Made by a program: the position numbers and the translations under genes. Shown piece after piece: positions 32,504 through 44,035 of a stretch of 64,000 nt of DNA (positions within the stretch are counted from its first letter, which is position 1; the number at the start of each line of letters is the position of its first letter). Under the pieces are notes generated by a model. That model ran no database searches. It was not told the origin of the DNA and was given only the letters and a program-made list of their open reading frames with translations. The stretch is from assembly GCA_963971575.1 (NCBI GenBank), contig OZ020624.1, positions 11,246,625 through 11,310,624 of the forward strand, written 5' to 3'. This DNA is from Liopterus haemorrhoidalis (taxonomy: Eukaryota > Arthropoda > Insecta > Coleoptera > Dytiscidae).

Positions 32504-33642
32504 TTTAGCCTCATTAAAGCTGACATTACGGTATGCCATGTATTTTTAATTTCTCGTTGATTTTTAAATTCAGGACACTGCGTATCGTTTGTTTTATGAT
32601 CACCCTTGCAGGACAGACATTTTGGGCTAAGATTACATCCCGAAGAGTCATGTTTATCACCGCATATAATACAGCGAGAAGAGCTACGGCATTGTTGAGT
32701 ACTATGTCCAATTCTAAAACAGTTTTGACACTGGATAACCATATAAATATAAGGTGAGACAGGACAACGCGCACCATATATGCTGACGTATTCAGGTAAC
32801 AGTAGCCCCCTAAAAGTTAGGATTACAGTACCTATGTTAACAGTATTACTACTGTTAACAACTTTTCGCAAAATACGCTTCATGTTACTAATTTTCGCAT
32901 CTGATTTCATTATATTATGAATTTCTTCTAAAGAAATCTGTGTGTCGACATTACGTATAACACCTTTTCTGAAGATAGAAGATTCAGGAATATATGCTTG
33001 AAAATTGTTCATATTTAAAAAGTCAGATGAATCCAAAATCTTGTTAGCTGTATCACGATTGTTTATCTCAATTTTTACTCTGTTGTGGCCTGTTGTGTAG
33101 ATGTTTGTTATATGTCTCACTTCATCCTTGAATTTATTAAAAATGATTCTTCCAACACTCATTTGATGTAGCTTTCCAATGTTTTTCTCTTTGTTTTCAA
33201 TTAATACTAGGAAAGGTCCATTGTCAATTGACGTATATCTGTTGTTTTTATTTAATTCAAAAGCGGAAATAATATTTGAATCTTTTCAATTTATTTGATT
33301 GGTGTTTATATTGGAAGTATTACTTATTTGAGAATTAATTATTAGTCTATCAGCAGACTCGTTAACTAATTTAACTGTATTAGGCGCGACATTTAACTTC
33401 TTTGGAATATTTGATGAATCTTGATTTTGATTTGTGCGCTTTTGAGAATTTTGACATAAATTTTCTTGATTTTTAGCAGTTTTTTCACTATTGTCATTAT
33501 TTGATTTAACTGATTGAGAATTAGGTTCATATAGGAACGAGCTTTGATGAATCACATCCATAGCTTCAAGGAATTGTCTTGATGTTTCACTCAAACCTAT
33601 GGAGATGTCCGGGGGTTCTCCACCCCCGCTACTTACTTTCAT
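32504..33642 (-). pseudogene. I-type LINE ORF1, N-terminal and zinc-knuckle part
   Basis: The frame 33642-33286 is Ser/Asn/Gln-rich with MKVSSGGGEPPDIS at its start. After a gap with a frameshift, 33162-32504 carries a basic domain and three zinc knuckles (CQNCFRIGHSTQQC, CIICGDKHDSSGC, CLSCKGDHKTNDTQC). The sequence ends ALMRLNN at the BEL border. It would be the nucleic-acid chaperone of the LINE particle. Confidence 0.85.
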
Positions 33643-34045
33643 GTTTTGATCACAAAAATTTATTCACTGCACTAAAAAATCGTACTATAGGAAGAAAATG
33701 AATTAAATAACGATATTTTCAATTAAACACTATTATTGAACCAAAAAAACCCACTAAAAATAGACCAAACAATATGACAGTGACAGCTGTCAAGTTCAGT
33801 TGTTAATGGTTATATTATGAGATTATCATACTTAACTCTGCAAGACTCACCCTCACGTATTGTAACAAAAAAAAATTGAAAGGCGACATAGTAGGCTTAT
33901 TTATTATATACTATGCTATTCAAAACTGTCATACTCTATTTGGAAATCGAAGTTTCTAGTTGTAACCATATGGTCACATTAAGTTTTATAAGGAATAATA
34001 TTTTTTTTTTTAGTGTTTTTTAATTTTCCTTTATTGAGAAATACA
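33643..34045. other. LINE 5' UTR and junction with piggyBac 3
   Basis: No gene. The LINE 5' UTR presumably ends within 33700-33850 and the rest flanks the piggyBac 3 stop. There is a poly(A/T) run near 34003. Confidence 0.4.
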
Positions 34046-34151
34046 TTAATCTTTATGATAAGCCAAAAAACTATTTTTATTTTGGGTAATACATAACCTA
34101 CAATTACATTTTTCACATTTTATACGTGAAGTGCCATTTGTACAATATCTG
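34046..34151 (-). pseudogene. piggyBac 3 transposase, C-terminal zinc region
   Basis: The minus strand reads CTNGTSRIKCEKCNC, RLC, then AYHKD-stop (TAA at 34046-34048), the cysteine-rich C-terminus of a piggyBac-type transposase. It continues exactly the KGRCR end found at 36767, so the protein was split by the Ty3/gypsy insertion. Confidence 0.85.
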
Positions 34152-34303
34152 TGTTTTTAGTATGTTTTTATATGTTTATTTATATATATTTAATAATACA
34201 ATTTGGTTTGACATATGTGTATTATATGACTTGATATATGATTCTTGGTCCGTTGCCTAGTCACCTAGCCTACTAATTTACTATATAATTTTAGTTCATA
34301 ACA
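34152..34303 (-). repeat. Ty3/gypsy 3' LTR
   Basis: On the minus strand it runs TGTTATGAAC to TAAAAACA (TG...CA), 152 bases, with the purine tract GAAGAGGGAAA at 34304-34314 immediately upstream. No partner LTR is present in the window. Confidence 0.7.
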
Positions 34304-34394
34304 TTTCCCTCTTCAAGTTTTATATTATTATTATTATTTTTTTTTTAAATACTATTGTATTATTATTTAATAAATATATAAGAACTTCGAGATA

Positions 34395-36762
34395 CTAAAG
34401 GGTAATATTTAAAGGTGATTTAACTTTTCTGCCACTCCTTGTAGTGAAGTGTGTTTTCCTTAAGTGAATTATATTTCTTCTTATGTTTTTACCATTATTA
34501 GTTTTTACTAAATATGAACGAGGTTGATCTGACTTTTTAACTATAATACCTTGTTCCCAAAATTTACTGTCCATATTTTGTACAAGTACCTTTTCTCCCT
34601 CTTCGAATTCGTCATTTTTTATATTAGTTTTCTTATTGTAATATAATTTGTTTCTTCTGATTATCAATCATTTTTTGATACAAACCTTGAGGTATTAATT
34701 TAGGAATCAAGTTATCTATTTTGACTGGCAATTTTGTTCGTAAATTTCTACTATTAAGTAATTGTGAAGGAGAATAATCTAAATTTGAAACTGGAGCGTT
34801 CCTATAGTTCAATAAGTATAATTCTAAATCCTGCTTGGGGTCGCTTGCTTTTTTAAGCATTGATTTTATAATCCCTACTGCTTTCTCAGCTAATCCATTA
34901 CTTTTAGGATAGTGAGGGCTAGATGTTATAAACTGAAAGTTCCACTGTTTTGCAAATTCTTTCAGTTCATAGAAATTGAAAGGCATATTGTCCGCTATAA
35001 TTATTGCTGATATGCCATACCTTGCAAATAATTCTTTTAATTTTGCTTTAATAGAAAAACTATTTTTACTATTAAGTTTGAATACCTCTATCCACCTAGA
35101 ATAATAGTCTACTGTTACAAGATAGCTAATTCCTGCAAAGTCTGCTATATCAGCTGCTATTTTGTAAAAAGGTATATTTGGTATATTATGACTTATTAGA
35201 GAATTTTTTGTTTTAGATTTTTGATAATTTTGACAAATTTGACAACCGCCTATTAAATTCTTAATATCCGACGATATACCTGGCCAGTAAAATAATTTAT
35301 TTACGATTTTATTAATCTTAGTTGCGCCTAAATGTGTTTCATGTAAGGTCGTCAGAACATATTTTCTAAGTTTTTTAGGTACAATTAAACGATTGTCAAT
35401 ATATAGTAGGTCGTCATTAAAATCAATATCATTTTTTACTTTCCAGAAGTGTTTTAATTCATCATTATTATTTATAACTTTTGGCCACCCTTCAAAATAG
35501 TATTGAGCTACTTTAAGTAAAACTGAATCATTTTTTGTTTCATCTTACAACTGTTCTAATCTATATTCACTAAATTCTATTTCATTAGTTCCTATGCTGT
35601 GAATGACATCTTTCATAGTCTCATCGACACTAATTTTTGTTACAATACCACATCTTGATAAATAGTCTGCAATGTACATATACTTTCCTGCAAGATATTT
35701 TAATTCAAATTGGTAAATCATTAATTTAATTTTTAGTCTTTTTATTCTATTATTTTTAATTTTATATAATGGCTTATTTATTATAGAGACTAAAGGCATA
35801 TGATCTGTATAAATAGTTACATTTTTATGACCGTAAATGTAATTATGGTATTTTTCACAAGCAAAACAAATAGCCAAGAGTTCTTTTTCAATCTGTGCGT
35901 AGGTTACTTCAGATTTATTAAGAGATCTTGAAGCAAAGTACACTGGTTTCCTGTTTTGTAATAAGCAACTACCTAATGATTTTCTGACCATTGCCAAGCA
36001 ACATCTTTTTGTAATAAATTTCGAAGAGGGGAAATAATTCCTGATAAATTTGGAATGAACTCTCTTAAGTAGTTTATCATACCTAACATTCTTTGCAATT
36101 CTTTTTTATCTTTAGGATTTTTTAGAGATTTGATAATTGAAACTTTATCTGGATCAGGAAACATTCCTTGTTCGCTAAATATTACACCTAAATATTTTAT
36201 TTTACTTTCACAATATTTAAATTTATCGAAATTGAATTTAATATTATATTGCCTTGCTCTTTTTAAGACAGTTTTTAAAATTTCATCATTTTCTGATTTT
36301 GTGTCAGTAGTAATGCACAAATCACCAAAATCAATCGATACACCTTTAATATCTCCAAAATAGTTATATAATAACCTTTGAAAAATTTCGGGAATATTCG
36401 ATAAACCAAATGGCGCCCTTAGGAATATATACGTTCCAAAAATTGTACTAAATTAACAAAGTTTACTTGATTTTTCATCCAATTTAATATGATGAAAACC
36501 ATCTTTGATATCTAAAACAGTATAACATTTTTTATTAGCTAAATTGGGCGTTAGTTCCTCCAGAGTAGGTATTGTATATCTTTCACGTAAAATGTATTTA
36601 TTTAATTGCTGAGGATCAATGCACATTATTAAGGAACCATTTGGTTTCTCAACTATTACGATATTATTAACCCATTCTACAGGTTCAGTGACAGGCAATA
36701 TTACTTCTTTTTCTATTAATAATTTCAGATATTCTTTGAATTTTGTTCTAATTTTCATCGGA
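34395..36762 (-). pseudogene. Ty3/gypsy pol: RT, RNase H, integrase, broken
   Basis: RT starts at 36762 with EWVNNIVIVEKPNGSL and QQLNKYILRERY. The catalytic box is corrupted (IDFGDLCIT in place of Y-x-D-D) with frameshifts near 36450 and 36000. RNase H follows (KPVYFASRSLNKSEVTY, IYTDHMPLVSII, YIADYLSR). After a stop at 35545, the integrase has an H-x3-H...C-x2-C finger (HETHLGA, CQICQ), D in ADIADF, IIADNMPF in place of the usual DNGP, and E in NGLAEKAVGIIK. It ends with a basic C-terminus. Not functional. Confidence 0.85.
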
Positions 36763-37639
36763 ATCTGCACCTTCCTTTTGTGGTATACACAGGGATATGC
36801 CCAATAGAGTCTTTTCTTACAAGTTCATTAGGTCTTGTAACAACAAGATATTTAATTGGTGGTTGTTTTCTCTTAGTATCGGAAACTCTGCCGCGCTTTG
36901 TTTTGCCCACAGAAGGTAAAGAATTTCATACATCTGCTCTAAAGGCTTTTAGTGCCAATGGTTTGTTCCCGTACGTTTTATAATCATGTCTATAAAGCAA
37001 CCATGCATTTACAATGCATACATCTACCATATAAGAAAATATGAGAAAATACTATCGTCTCACTAAAGCGTTTGCCTTATCAACACCCCCCCATATGCTT
37101 ATTATATTGACTTATAATATTTGGACAATCAATTCCAACTTTCTTCTTTTCTGCTTTTGAATACCTCTGAATTTTGCGTAAAGGATTTATTCCATAAATT
37201 GTGCTCCCAATAAGAACTCACTTGTTGTCAGACCATTTGGTTATTATTACTCCATTATTGATCGTTTGAAAATCGTAACTTCCTCTTCCTCTTTTTTTTC
37301 AGATCTTTATCTCTCACCAAAGGGCACCCTCCAATTCTGTTGCTGACTCAAAATATTCATTTTATCTCTTAGATAACTAAAAAGTTTCAAACTCGAAAAA
37401 TAATTATCGAAGTAAACCACGCTCTCGTGTTTATTATTTATCGATTTGCAGAGTGTCAGGACAACTTCTGATCCAACACCCATTTCTAGAGCCCTGCGCG
37501 GATACGTTTTTCGGTATCCGCCTCCGCATAGACAGGACCGCATCCGTAGTCTTTGTAAATATAAAATCCGCATCCGCAAAAATATCCGCACAGGATTTGC
37601 TGTCTGGAAATATCTAAAATGTTTCGCCTTATTTGGCAT
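36763..37639 (-). pseudogene. piggyBac 3 transposase, main part
   Basis: From 37639 down: HESVVYFDNYFSSLKLFSYL (second catalytic aspartate), a frameshift near 37300, then ITKWSDNK, RYSKAEKKK, SQYNKHMGG (third catalytic region), DVCIVNAWLLYRHDYK, GKTKRGRVSD and KGRCR. Everything before the second aspartate is missing or unrecognisable. Stops and frameshifts show it is old. It is interrupted by the Ty3/gypsy element at 36762. Confidence 0.8.
37486..37580. repeat. CGGAT/ATCCGC-rich repeat patch
   Basis: GCGGATACG, GTATCCGCCTCCGC, CCGCATCCG, CCGCATCCGC and ATATCCGC follow each other within 95 bases inside the piggyBac 3 relic. The pattern looks like the end of a DNA transposon or a short insertion. 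It has no coding capacity. Confidence 0.4.
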
Positions 37640-37744
37640 ATCGCTGTTTTAAAACATTACTATTTTTTTAAAAATTTTATCACAATAATATGTGGTCCAG
37701 AAATATGTTTTCTATCTAACGTCGTACTGAGATTATATAGATTA

Positions 37745-37823
37745 AATTAGGTAGGTTCTCATTCTTTGGAAAGAAAACCTAGCATTAAAGACCTCGGAAT
37801 TGTGTTCGATGATAAATTGTCTT
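37745..37823 (+). pseudogene. Short LINE reverse transcriptase fragment
   Basis: The plus strand reads SLERKPSIKDLGIVFDDKLSF, matching the conserved K-D-L-G-V/I-x-F-D-x-L-S-F segment after the RT palm in CR1- and jockey-like LINEs. It stops at the TTAA border of piggyBac 4 and does not resume beyond it. The rest of 37640-37827 is AT-rich with nothing recognisable. Confidence 0.55.
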
Positions 37824-37827
37824 TTAA

Positions 37828-40457
37828 CCCTGGAAGGCCGGAATTAATTTATATCTTAAAAATTTAATTTTTTTGCCATAACTGAGTTAAATTTATAGTA
37901 ATAATAACAAATAAACTTATCACAGTCCCCCCACCCCCCATTTACGAGATATAAATCGGTACCGTACGGTACCGCTAGGATCATACGGGAGCAAAATTGG
38001 CAATAACTTATATTAAGGGTTTTAAGATATTTCTTGTCGATTTGTGCAGCAAAACAAATGAGGTGAATAAAATAAACATTGATTATACAATATTTAGAGT
38101 AATTTATTTAATAATAAATTATTTATTTTTATGCATGCAAAGAAACTCTTATTTACATGCAAAGAAACATTATTATTAATTCGTATGGAAAGGTATAAAA
38201 CAAGATATACACAGACCAACATTGCACTTTGTGCACTCAGATTTTACACGTCCACGGCAACCTTCAGCAGCACAACGACGCCTTTGAGTGGTTGTAGCGA
38301 CATAGTGTTTAAACCATCATACCGTAACTCATCGGAAATCCTAAAATTAATTAGCTGAATATTAGTCCCATGTACTATTAAAGGTGTTTAGAATTTAAAT
38401 GCGTGCTCTTTGAAAGGCTTTTCTTAGAAGTAGATGTCCGTCCGGCACCCTTGGGTGGTTCCTTATATCTTGTAAGGTAAGTTTTTACCAATACTCTTCT
38501 AAACTCTAACTGATTGATTTCGCGGCCTGACTTGCGCAGTAATATCCAAGCATTGTGGACGGCGGTGTCAAGCAGCCACGAATGCCAGTTCGGTAGAGGG
38601 TGACATTTTCGTCCACTCTATCTGTTCCACCCATGTAGCGATTATACTGTCTAATCAAAAACGGGCAAGTAATTCGTATGTGTTTTTTCTCACTTCTCGA
38701 ATACCTTTCCACGGATGAAACAGGTTCAACACCATAACATGTTGATATGATAGTCACAACTGCATTATCCACCCAACGAACAACAACTATACTATCATCC
38801 GGACTTTTGCAGTATTCGTAACTGCCGCGTTTCATTTTTTTCTTCAATTCTTTATGTTTAGTTAGAGGGCATTCCTTGGGAACTCTATTTTCCCGTACTG
38901 TACCGGTAGCACCATAGCCCCTATTTTTTAAATGAGTTACCAAGTTGATGCCCGTGAATTAATTGTCGAAATGGAAACTGAATGGTAATCCTTTCATGTC
39001 GTCAGGCAAATGGTCAATCATAATTACTAGAGGAGCTGCTGCTTTACCGAAATCTAGGTCATATTGTTCATTGCCAAAAAGGCTTTTTCCTTGATAAACG
39101 TCAAAGTTTACAAGATATCCATCTGGTGTATTTAGACACCAAACTTTAAACCCAAATCTAATAGGCTTCCCCCTTATAAATTGTTTATAACCATGCCTAC
39201 CGTAATAAGGAATCATGCATTCATCATACGCAAGATTTTTTTCAGGAATGAAGTTTTTTAAAATATTTGTCTGCAACAAGTTTATTAGTGGACGTAATTT
39301 CCACATTTTATCATTGTGATCGATCTGAGTGTTATCCACACAATGTATATATTTCATTATTTGTATGAAACGATCACGACGCATATTATTGTAAACCATT
39401 TCATTTCTCATATCTCCCTCATTTTCCCAATATCGTTTTTTTCCTGGGACTGTGTAGTATCCACTTAAAATGAGAATGTTAATAAACACTTTTATCTCAG
39501 CAGGAGTTATTTTTGCGTCCGCTTCGTTTTTAAATAGAGCATAACGTGTACTCTCGTCAAACAAAAACTGGACTATATTATCATCAAAAAATAATTCAAA
39601 AACTTGTGTGCACCCTACATCACGAATTGCAGAAAAATTTGACTCAGGAAATATAGGATTTAAATTAGATATATCCGCTTATATCCAAGTTTTCTTTTTT
39701 ACGGTAGTTTTTTTCAGTTTCTTTGGTGGACTACTATTTTGATCAGCTAATTCAGTTGAATTGTCAACTTCTTCAAAAAAACTCTTACCATTTCGAAGCA
39801 CTACTTCGGCACAAGCTCCTAGTTGTCGCTCACATACATTATCAACAATCCCGCCTCCATCCTCATCTGCTGAATCTTCTTCGGAAACAATGGCCGGTTC
39901 AGGTGGTTCAATGAAAATGCCCTGAACATCAGTTTCGTCTTCCTCTCGTAGTGAAAGAGCATGTTGAACGGTTAAATCACTATAAATATATATTATTGTA
40001 TATTCACATATATTTGCGTACACAATATGCATTCAAGAAATTTGGACACTGTAAGTGCCTAGCGGTACATATTTGTACCACCCATTTTACATGGACCATA
40101 TAATTGATATGAAATGTAATACATAAATAACATAAAGTGAAAAAGTAACACTATACCTTCTATTTTAAGTTCAAGTAATAAAATATATAATATATTTATG
40201 AATAATCATAAATAAATGTACTTACATTAAACGTATATCCCACGGAAGATCCATTTTATATTGATGTAAGTTTAAAATATATTCACAAACACAATAATAA
40301 ATATAGATAAAAAGTCTTAACACAACAGTCTTACTGCACTCTTTATTTGCGTGACTAAGGCTAATATGCAATGATAGTAAACAAGACACTGTGGGAAAAC
40401 GCGAACAAGTATGAGCCTGTATGCTGGTACATACATGCACCGCTAGGCCTTGCCGGG
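37828..40457 (-). mobile_element. Full-length piggyBac element 4 with TTAA duplication
   Basis: TTAA lies on both sides (37824-37827 and 40458-40461). The ends are CCCTGGAAGGCC and, inverted, CCCGGCAAGGCC. Sub-terminal inverted repeats share GTACCGCTAGG: left 37969-37979, right 40058-40068 (inverted), with a third related copy at 40438-40449. A perfect palindrome GGTACATATTTGTACC lies at 40064-40079. Confidence 0.9.
38176..40254 (-). pseudogene. piggyBac 4 transposase, two exons, inactivated
   Basis: Exon 1 (40254-40225) encodes MDLPWDIRLM and ends at a GTAAGT donor. After a TATAG acceptor near 39990, exon 2 continues with SLREEDETDVQG and an acidic region. The core has D in AYDECMIPYYGRHG, D in SFHFDN and D in YNRYMGGTDRVDENV. 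The C-terminal zinc region reads RRRCAAEGCRGR, CTKCNVGLCISC, stop at 38176. Lesions: a stop after KKKTWI (about 39678), a stop right after HFDN (about 38956) and a one-base shift near 38310. The three catalytic aspartates survive. Confidence 0.85.
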
Positions 40458-40930
40458 TTAAAAAAATGAAATATGCTTTTTAAAAAATATATATCTGAAT
40501 AAGTTTGTGTCTGCAAAGAAGAAATTGAATTTTTATACGCTGTGTATACAAGATATTTCTCAAAAACCCCGGGAGAATAGTCTGTTAGCGGGCAACGCTA
40601 TGTCGGTATACGGACTAGTGAACTAGACTGTGTTGAAATATAATCCAACCATTAAGTTTTGTTTTTTGTGGGTTGGTAATAGCCTAGCGGCGGTATTTAG
40701 AACCATTCCCTTATGAAGTTGTTGATATAGCTAACGTGCGTGTGTGTCGTGTGAGCAACATTTTGAATTGTAATCCTAAGTAATCCTTGTTCATTGTAAT
40801 CATCTTTATTTTTTCTATTAAAAGATATTAATAATATCTGTGTATTAATAACCTCTGCGCATAATTCATAACCTCTGTACAACAGACTGGCCGGTGAACT
40901 AGACATAGGAGTTATGTAGTGGATGCCTTA
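40458..40930. other. Unassigned DNA between piggyBac 4 and Harbinger 3
   Basis: AT-rich, with short frames only. I recognise nothing here. Confidence 0.5.
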
Positions 40931-41208
40931 TAATAGGTGTGTTCGATTTGCACCTTCGCGTTATACTGCTAAACACTAGCAGTAAAACGCTGCAGTTAGC
41001 AGTTTACTGCTAAAAACTGGTAACATACCGTTAGTTTAATTTTCTGTTCGATTTGTTTATACGTAAAGAATAAGAAGTATGTCTGACGTAAATATTAAAT
41101 GTCAGATAGATGTCAGATAACTTTCTAGGTTAAGAATCTTTTTATGGTTTGATACAGTGTTGATACATTTAATCTTGTGTGTCGAAAGGGTGAAAAATAT
41201 TAGATATA

Positions 41209-42619
41209 ATGGATCTTGAAATATTATCAGATTCGGAATCATCTGATTCAGATTTAGATTTTTCGAGTTCTGATGATGAAGTTATAAACTTATGTATTTA
41301 CGAGGTTTACAAAATGCCCCAGGAGAGAAAAACTGTGAAAATTTTTGTAGAAACTATTGTTCCAGGCTATTCCCAAAAAGAATTTGTAACACATTTCCGT
41401 ATCGGAATAAGTAAGTATTTTATTATTGTTCAAGGTATTTGTAGAAGTTCATTTTATCTTTACTATTTCAGCTGTTGCTGCCGAGTTGGTAGCAAATTTT
41501 GAGATATCAGAAATATATCTTAATATTACGCGTTGGAAAGGTAAATGAAAATAAGGTTTACATGGTCCAAGTTAATTCTCTCAAATTTTAGCTGGACGCC
41601 CAGTCATCTCACCTTTAAAACATATACTATGTTTTTATACTTTGTTGGACATGAAGATGCAGGTTACAGAGAAATTTCTAATATATTTGATATATCATTA
41701 AATTCATTATTTTTAATAATAAAACGGGTGTCAGAATTAATTTGTAGCTTGGGTGCTGAAATAATTAAATGGCCCGACAATACTGACGAAATAAAACAAC
41801 ATTTTTATAGCACCAAGCAGATACCTGATATTGTAGGTGAGTAATGATTTAAGATCTGAAACTTCTAGTTCAGTATATAAATTAATATTTTATAGGTATA
41901 ATTGATGGTAGTCATGTTGTGATCGATAAACCAAGTATTGATTCAGATTCCTATATTAATAGGAAAGGCAGTTATTCGATACACATCCAAGGTATAGTTA
42001 ATCATGAAAAGAAGTTTATTGATGTTTTTATTGGATATCCTGGATCTGTGCATGATGCAAGGGTTTTTAAAAATGCCTCAATTTATAATCGATTGACATA
42101 TGTTTGCAAAGGTAATTAATGTTATTACAGTGAAAATATTTTAAGTATAATCTGAATATGTAACAAATTTTTACTGTGGTTTTTATTTAAAGAGGATACA
42201 TATTAGGCGACAGTGCCTACCCTTTGTCAAAAAACGTGCTTACACCATATAGAGACAATGGACATTTAACAGAAAAGAAAAATTATTACAATAGAAAACT
42301 AAGTTCTGCAAGAATTTATGTAGAACATGCATTCGGAAAAATAAAACAACGATTCCGGCAACTATATCATTTGAAATTACGGAACCCAGAAATGATTGTG
42401 AAAGTTATCAAGTCGTGTTGTATTTTACACAATATTGCTAATTTGGAAAATTTACAATATTTTGATGAAGTCGAACCCAATATTAACATACAAGTACATA
42501 TGAACTTTATAAATCCAGAAGATGAAGATGAGAATAAAGATACACAGGATGGCCAAATATTGAGGCAAAATGTTACAGAGATGTTGTGGGATCTTAGGGG
42601 ACTTGCAGGAGTAAATTAG
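41209..42619 (+). pseudogene. PIF/Harbinger transposase 3, five exons, one frameshift
   Basis: Exons: 41209-41410 (MDLEILSDSESSDSD start), 41472-41540, 41592-41836, 41896-42112 and 42195-42619, all with GT/AG borders. Exons 2-3 give an ITRWKAGRPVISPLKH segment. The catalytic triad is present: D in GIIDGSHVV, D in GSVHDARVF and E in ARIYVEHAFGKIKQRF, with GDSAYPLSK and CCILHN between and after them. One base-level frameshift near 41640 (before VGHEDAGYREISNIF) is the only lesion I see. It is a different subfamily from transposases 1 and 2. Confidence 0.85.
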
Positions 42620-42879
42620 CGAATACTAACTTTTTATGAAAAAATTAATCATTTTAATCTGTACCTACATAGAATTCAATATTATGAAAAATGTATATCT
42701 ATAAAAAAATATGTATGTAATAAAACAGTATTAGTTTCATCTTTTTGACAAATATTTATTTAAAAAATATATATATAGACAAGTTTAATAGCATGTAGAT
42801 AATACAAAAACATAAATCAATATTATTTTTACGATATAAAAACTTATCAAAAATAACTAAATATAATAAATATTGCATT

Positions 42880-43107
42880 CATCAAAAATGAGATCTTGGC
42901 TTTGGTTGTATAATTGCACAAACATTACAAAAAATACAGTTAATAGTAAATGTAACAAAATTATTTTAAATGCATGTTAACATTTCATTAAAAAAATATT
43001 AAATATCTAATCTAATAATAAGTCCAAAATGAGATCTTAGTTTTGGTTGTATAATTAAATTACACAAAAATTACAGTTAATACTAAACATAATAAAATTA
43101 TTTTAAA
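42880..43107. repeat. 143-bp tandem repeat, copies 1 and 2 (left half)
   Basis: The unit starts AAAATGAGATCTT and contains GGTTGTATAATT and ATTTTAAATGCATGTTAAC. Copy 1 runs about 42885-43026. Copy 2 begins at 43027 and is cut at TGCA (43108-43111) by the errantivirus; its other half and copy 3 follow at 50500-50640. The region 42620-43107 is otherwise non-coding. Confidence 0.85.
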
Positions 43108-43111
43108 TGCA

Positions 43112-43379
43112 AGTTATAAATATTTATAAAAGCAATTAAGTGGACACCGGACATGCACCAAAAAATCTCAATCGCTTTCATGCGTTGGTTTACTAATCAG
43201 AAGTCACGATTAGAATATATTATTACATCACGTATTGGTCATTGCTCTGACAACAAAATATATAAATACATGTTAGTTATCAAAGCAAGACAGAATTAAT
43301 CTTACTGTGGTCACCCACACTTGTATGTAAACAAATAAACTTTTTTAAAAACAAAGTTTGTTAAATATATTATTTAACT
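43112..43379 (+). repeat. Errantivirus 5' LTR with promoter elements
   Basis: 268 bases, AGTTATAAATAT to TTATTTAACT. A TATA-type box TATATAAATA lies at 43259-43268 and AATAAA at 43334-43339. Confidence 0.9.
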
Positions 43380-44035
43380 GGCGCAGTCGGTAGGATTTGT
43401 CCAAAACGGCCGTTCGAAAATCTTTTTGAAAAAAGACTCAATTCGTTTAAAACTACCGTGGTTCGTTTCAACGATTTGTGGACATCATCCTGTAGAAAAA
43501 ATCAACATCAGATTTTCTCTAGAAAATAAAATCAAAGAGTCTGCAAAGCCTAGTGCCCGACAACTCTTGAAGAATCAACAAGTAAGAATTCTCCGTTGAA
43601 GAAACGTACAACTCTAACCCGATCAAGAAAGAAGACCCTCATAGTCGCCCGTATACCGAGAGCCGAGAACTTCTTCACAGGATCAACCGAACACCGAAGC
43701 CCGCAAGCCGAGAGCCCGTTCAATCTACATAGCAGCCTGCAAGACGAGTGCCTGTAGAAACAGACGTAACTGAACAAAGCAGTCCGTATACCGAGTACCC
43801 GTTCAAATGCTTCTCGTCAAGCTAATCTTAGCATTACTATTATTGTAAGTACAAATTTTTTTGTAAAACTAAATATTCAATCTGTCTTGTCGACGATTTT
43901 GAAATTTAGATTTAAGAAAGTCACAAAGACTTCAGAGTAAAATAATCTAATTAATAATAAAAACATTTTAAACTGGATAATAATTTAGATCTATTTGCTA
44001 CGATTCAAGAAATCGAAAATAATTTAAGATCAGAA
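43380..44035 (+). promoter_or_regulatory. Errantivirus primer binding site and leader
   Basis: The primer binding site starts with the last T of the LTR (43379) and reads TGGCGCAGTCGGTAGGAT, the type shared by 17.6/297/TED-like elements. A long untranslated leader follows, with a candidate donor CTATTATTGTAAGT near 43850 that could serve env splicing. The minus-strand frame here is not a gene. Confidence 0.75.

Larger units (their letters stand above)
21441..33700 (-). mobile_element. I-type LINE, split by the BEL element
   Basis: Reading from about 33700 down: ORF1 (33642-32504), BEL insertion (25670-32503), rest of ORF1 (25669-25174), ORF2 (25183-21582) with endonuclease, RT and RNase H, and a 3' end with a (TAA)n-like tail at about 21448-21470. 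ORF1 and ORF2 overlap by a few bases around ATAATGGACGG. Both ORFs are frameshifted. The 5' border above 33643 is not defined exactly. Confidence 0.85.
34152..36762 (-). mobile_element. Ty3/gypsy element without its 5' part, inserted in piggyBac 3
   Basis: The element has a 3' LTR (34152-34303), a purine tract next to it, and pol from the start of RT through integrase. There is no 5' LTR, gag or protease. ATCTG lies on both sides (34147-34151 and 36763-36767), and deleting the element plus one copy restores a piggyBac GRCRYCTNG segment. The upper end falls just before the RT IPMKIRTKFKEYL segment. Confidence 0.85.

Noticed and set aside
43550..43777. Minus-strand ORF in the errantivirus leader
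   Set aside because: Opposite strand to the element, no homologous motif, within untranslated leader.
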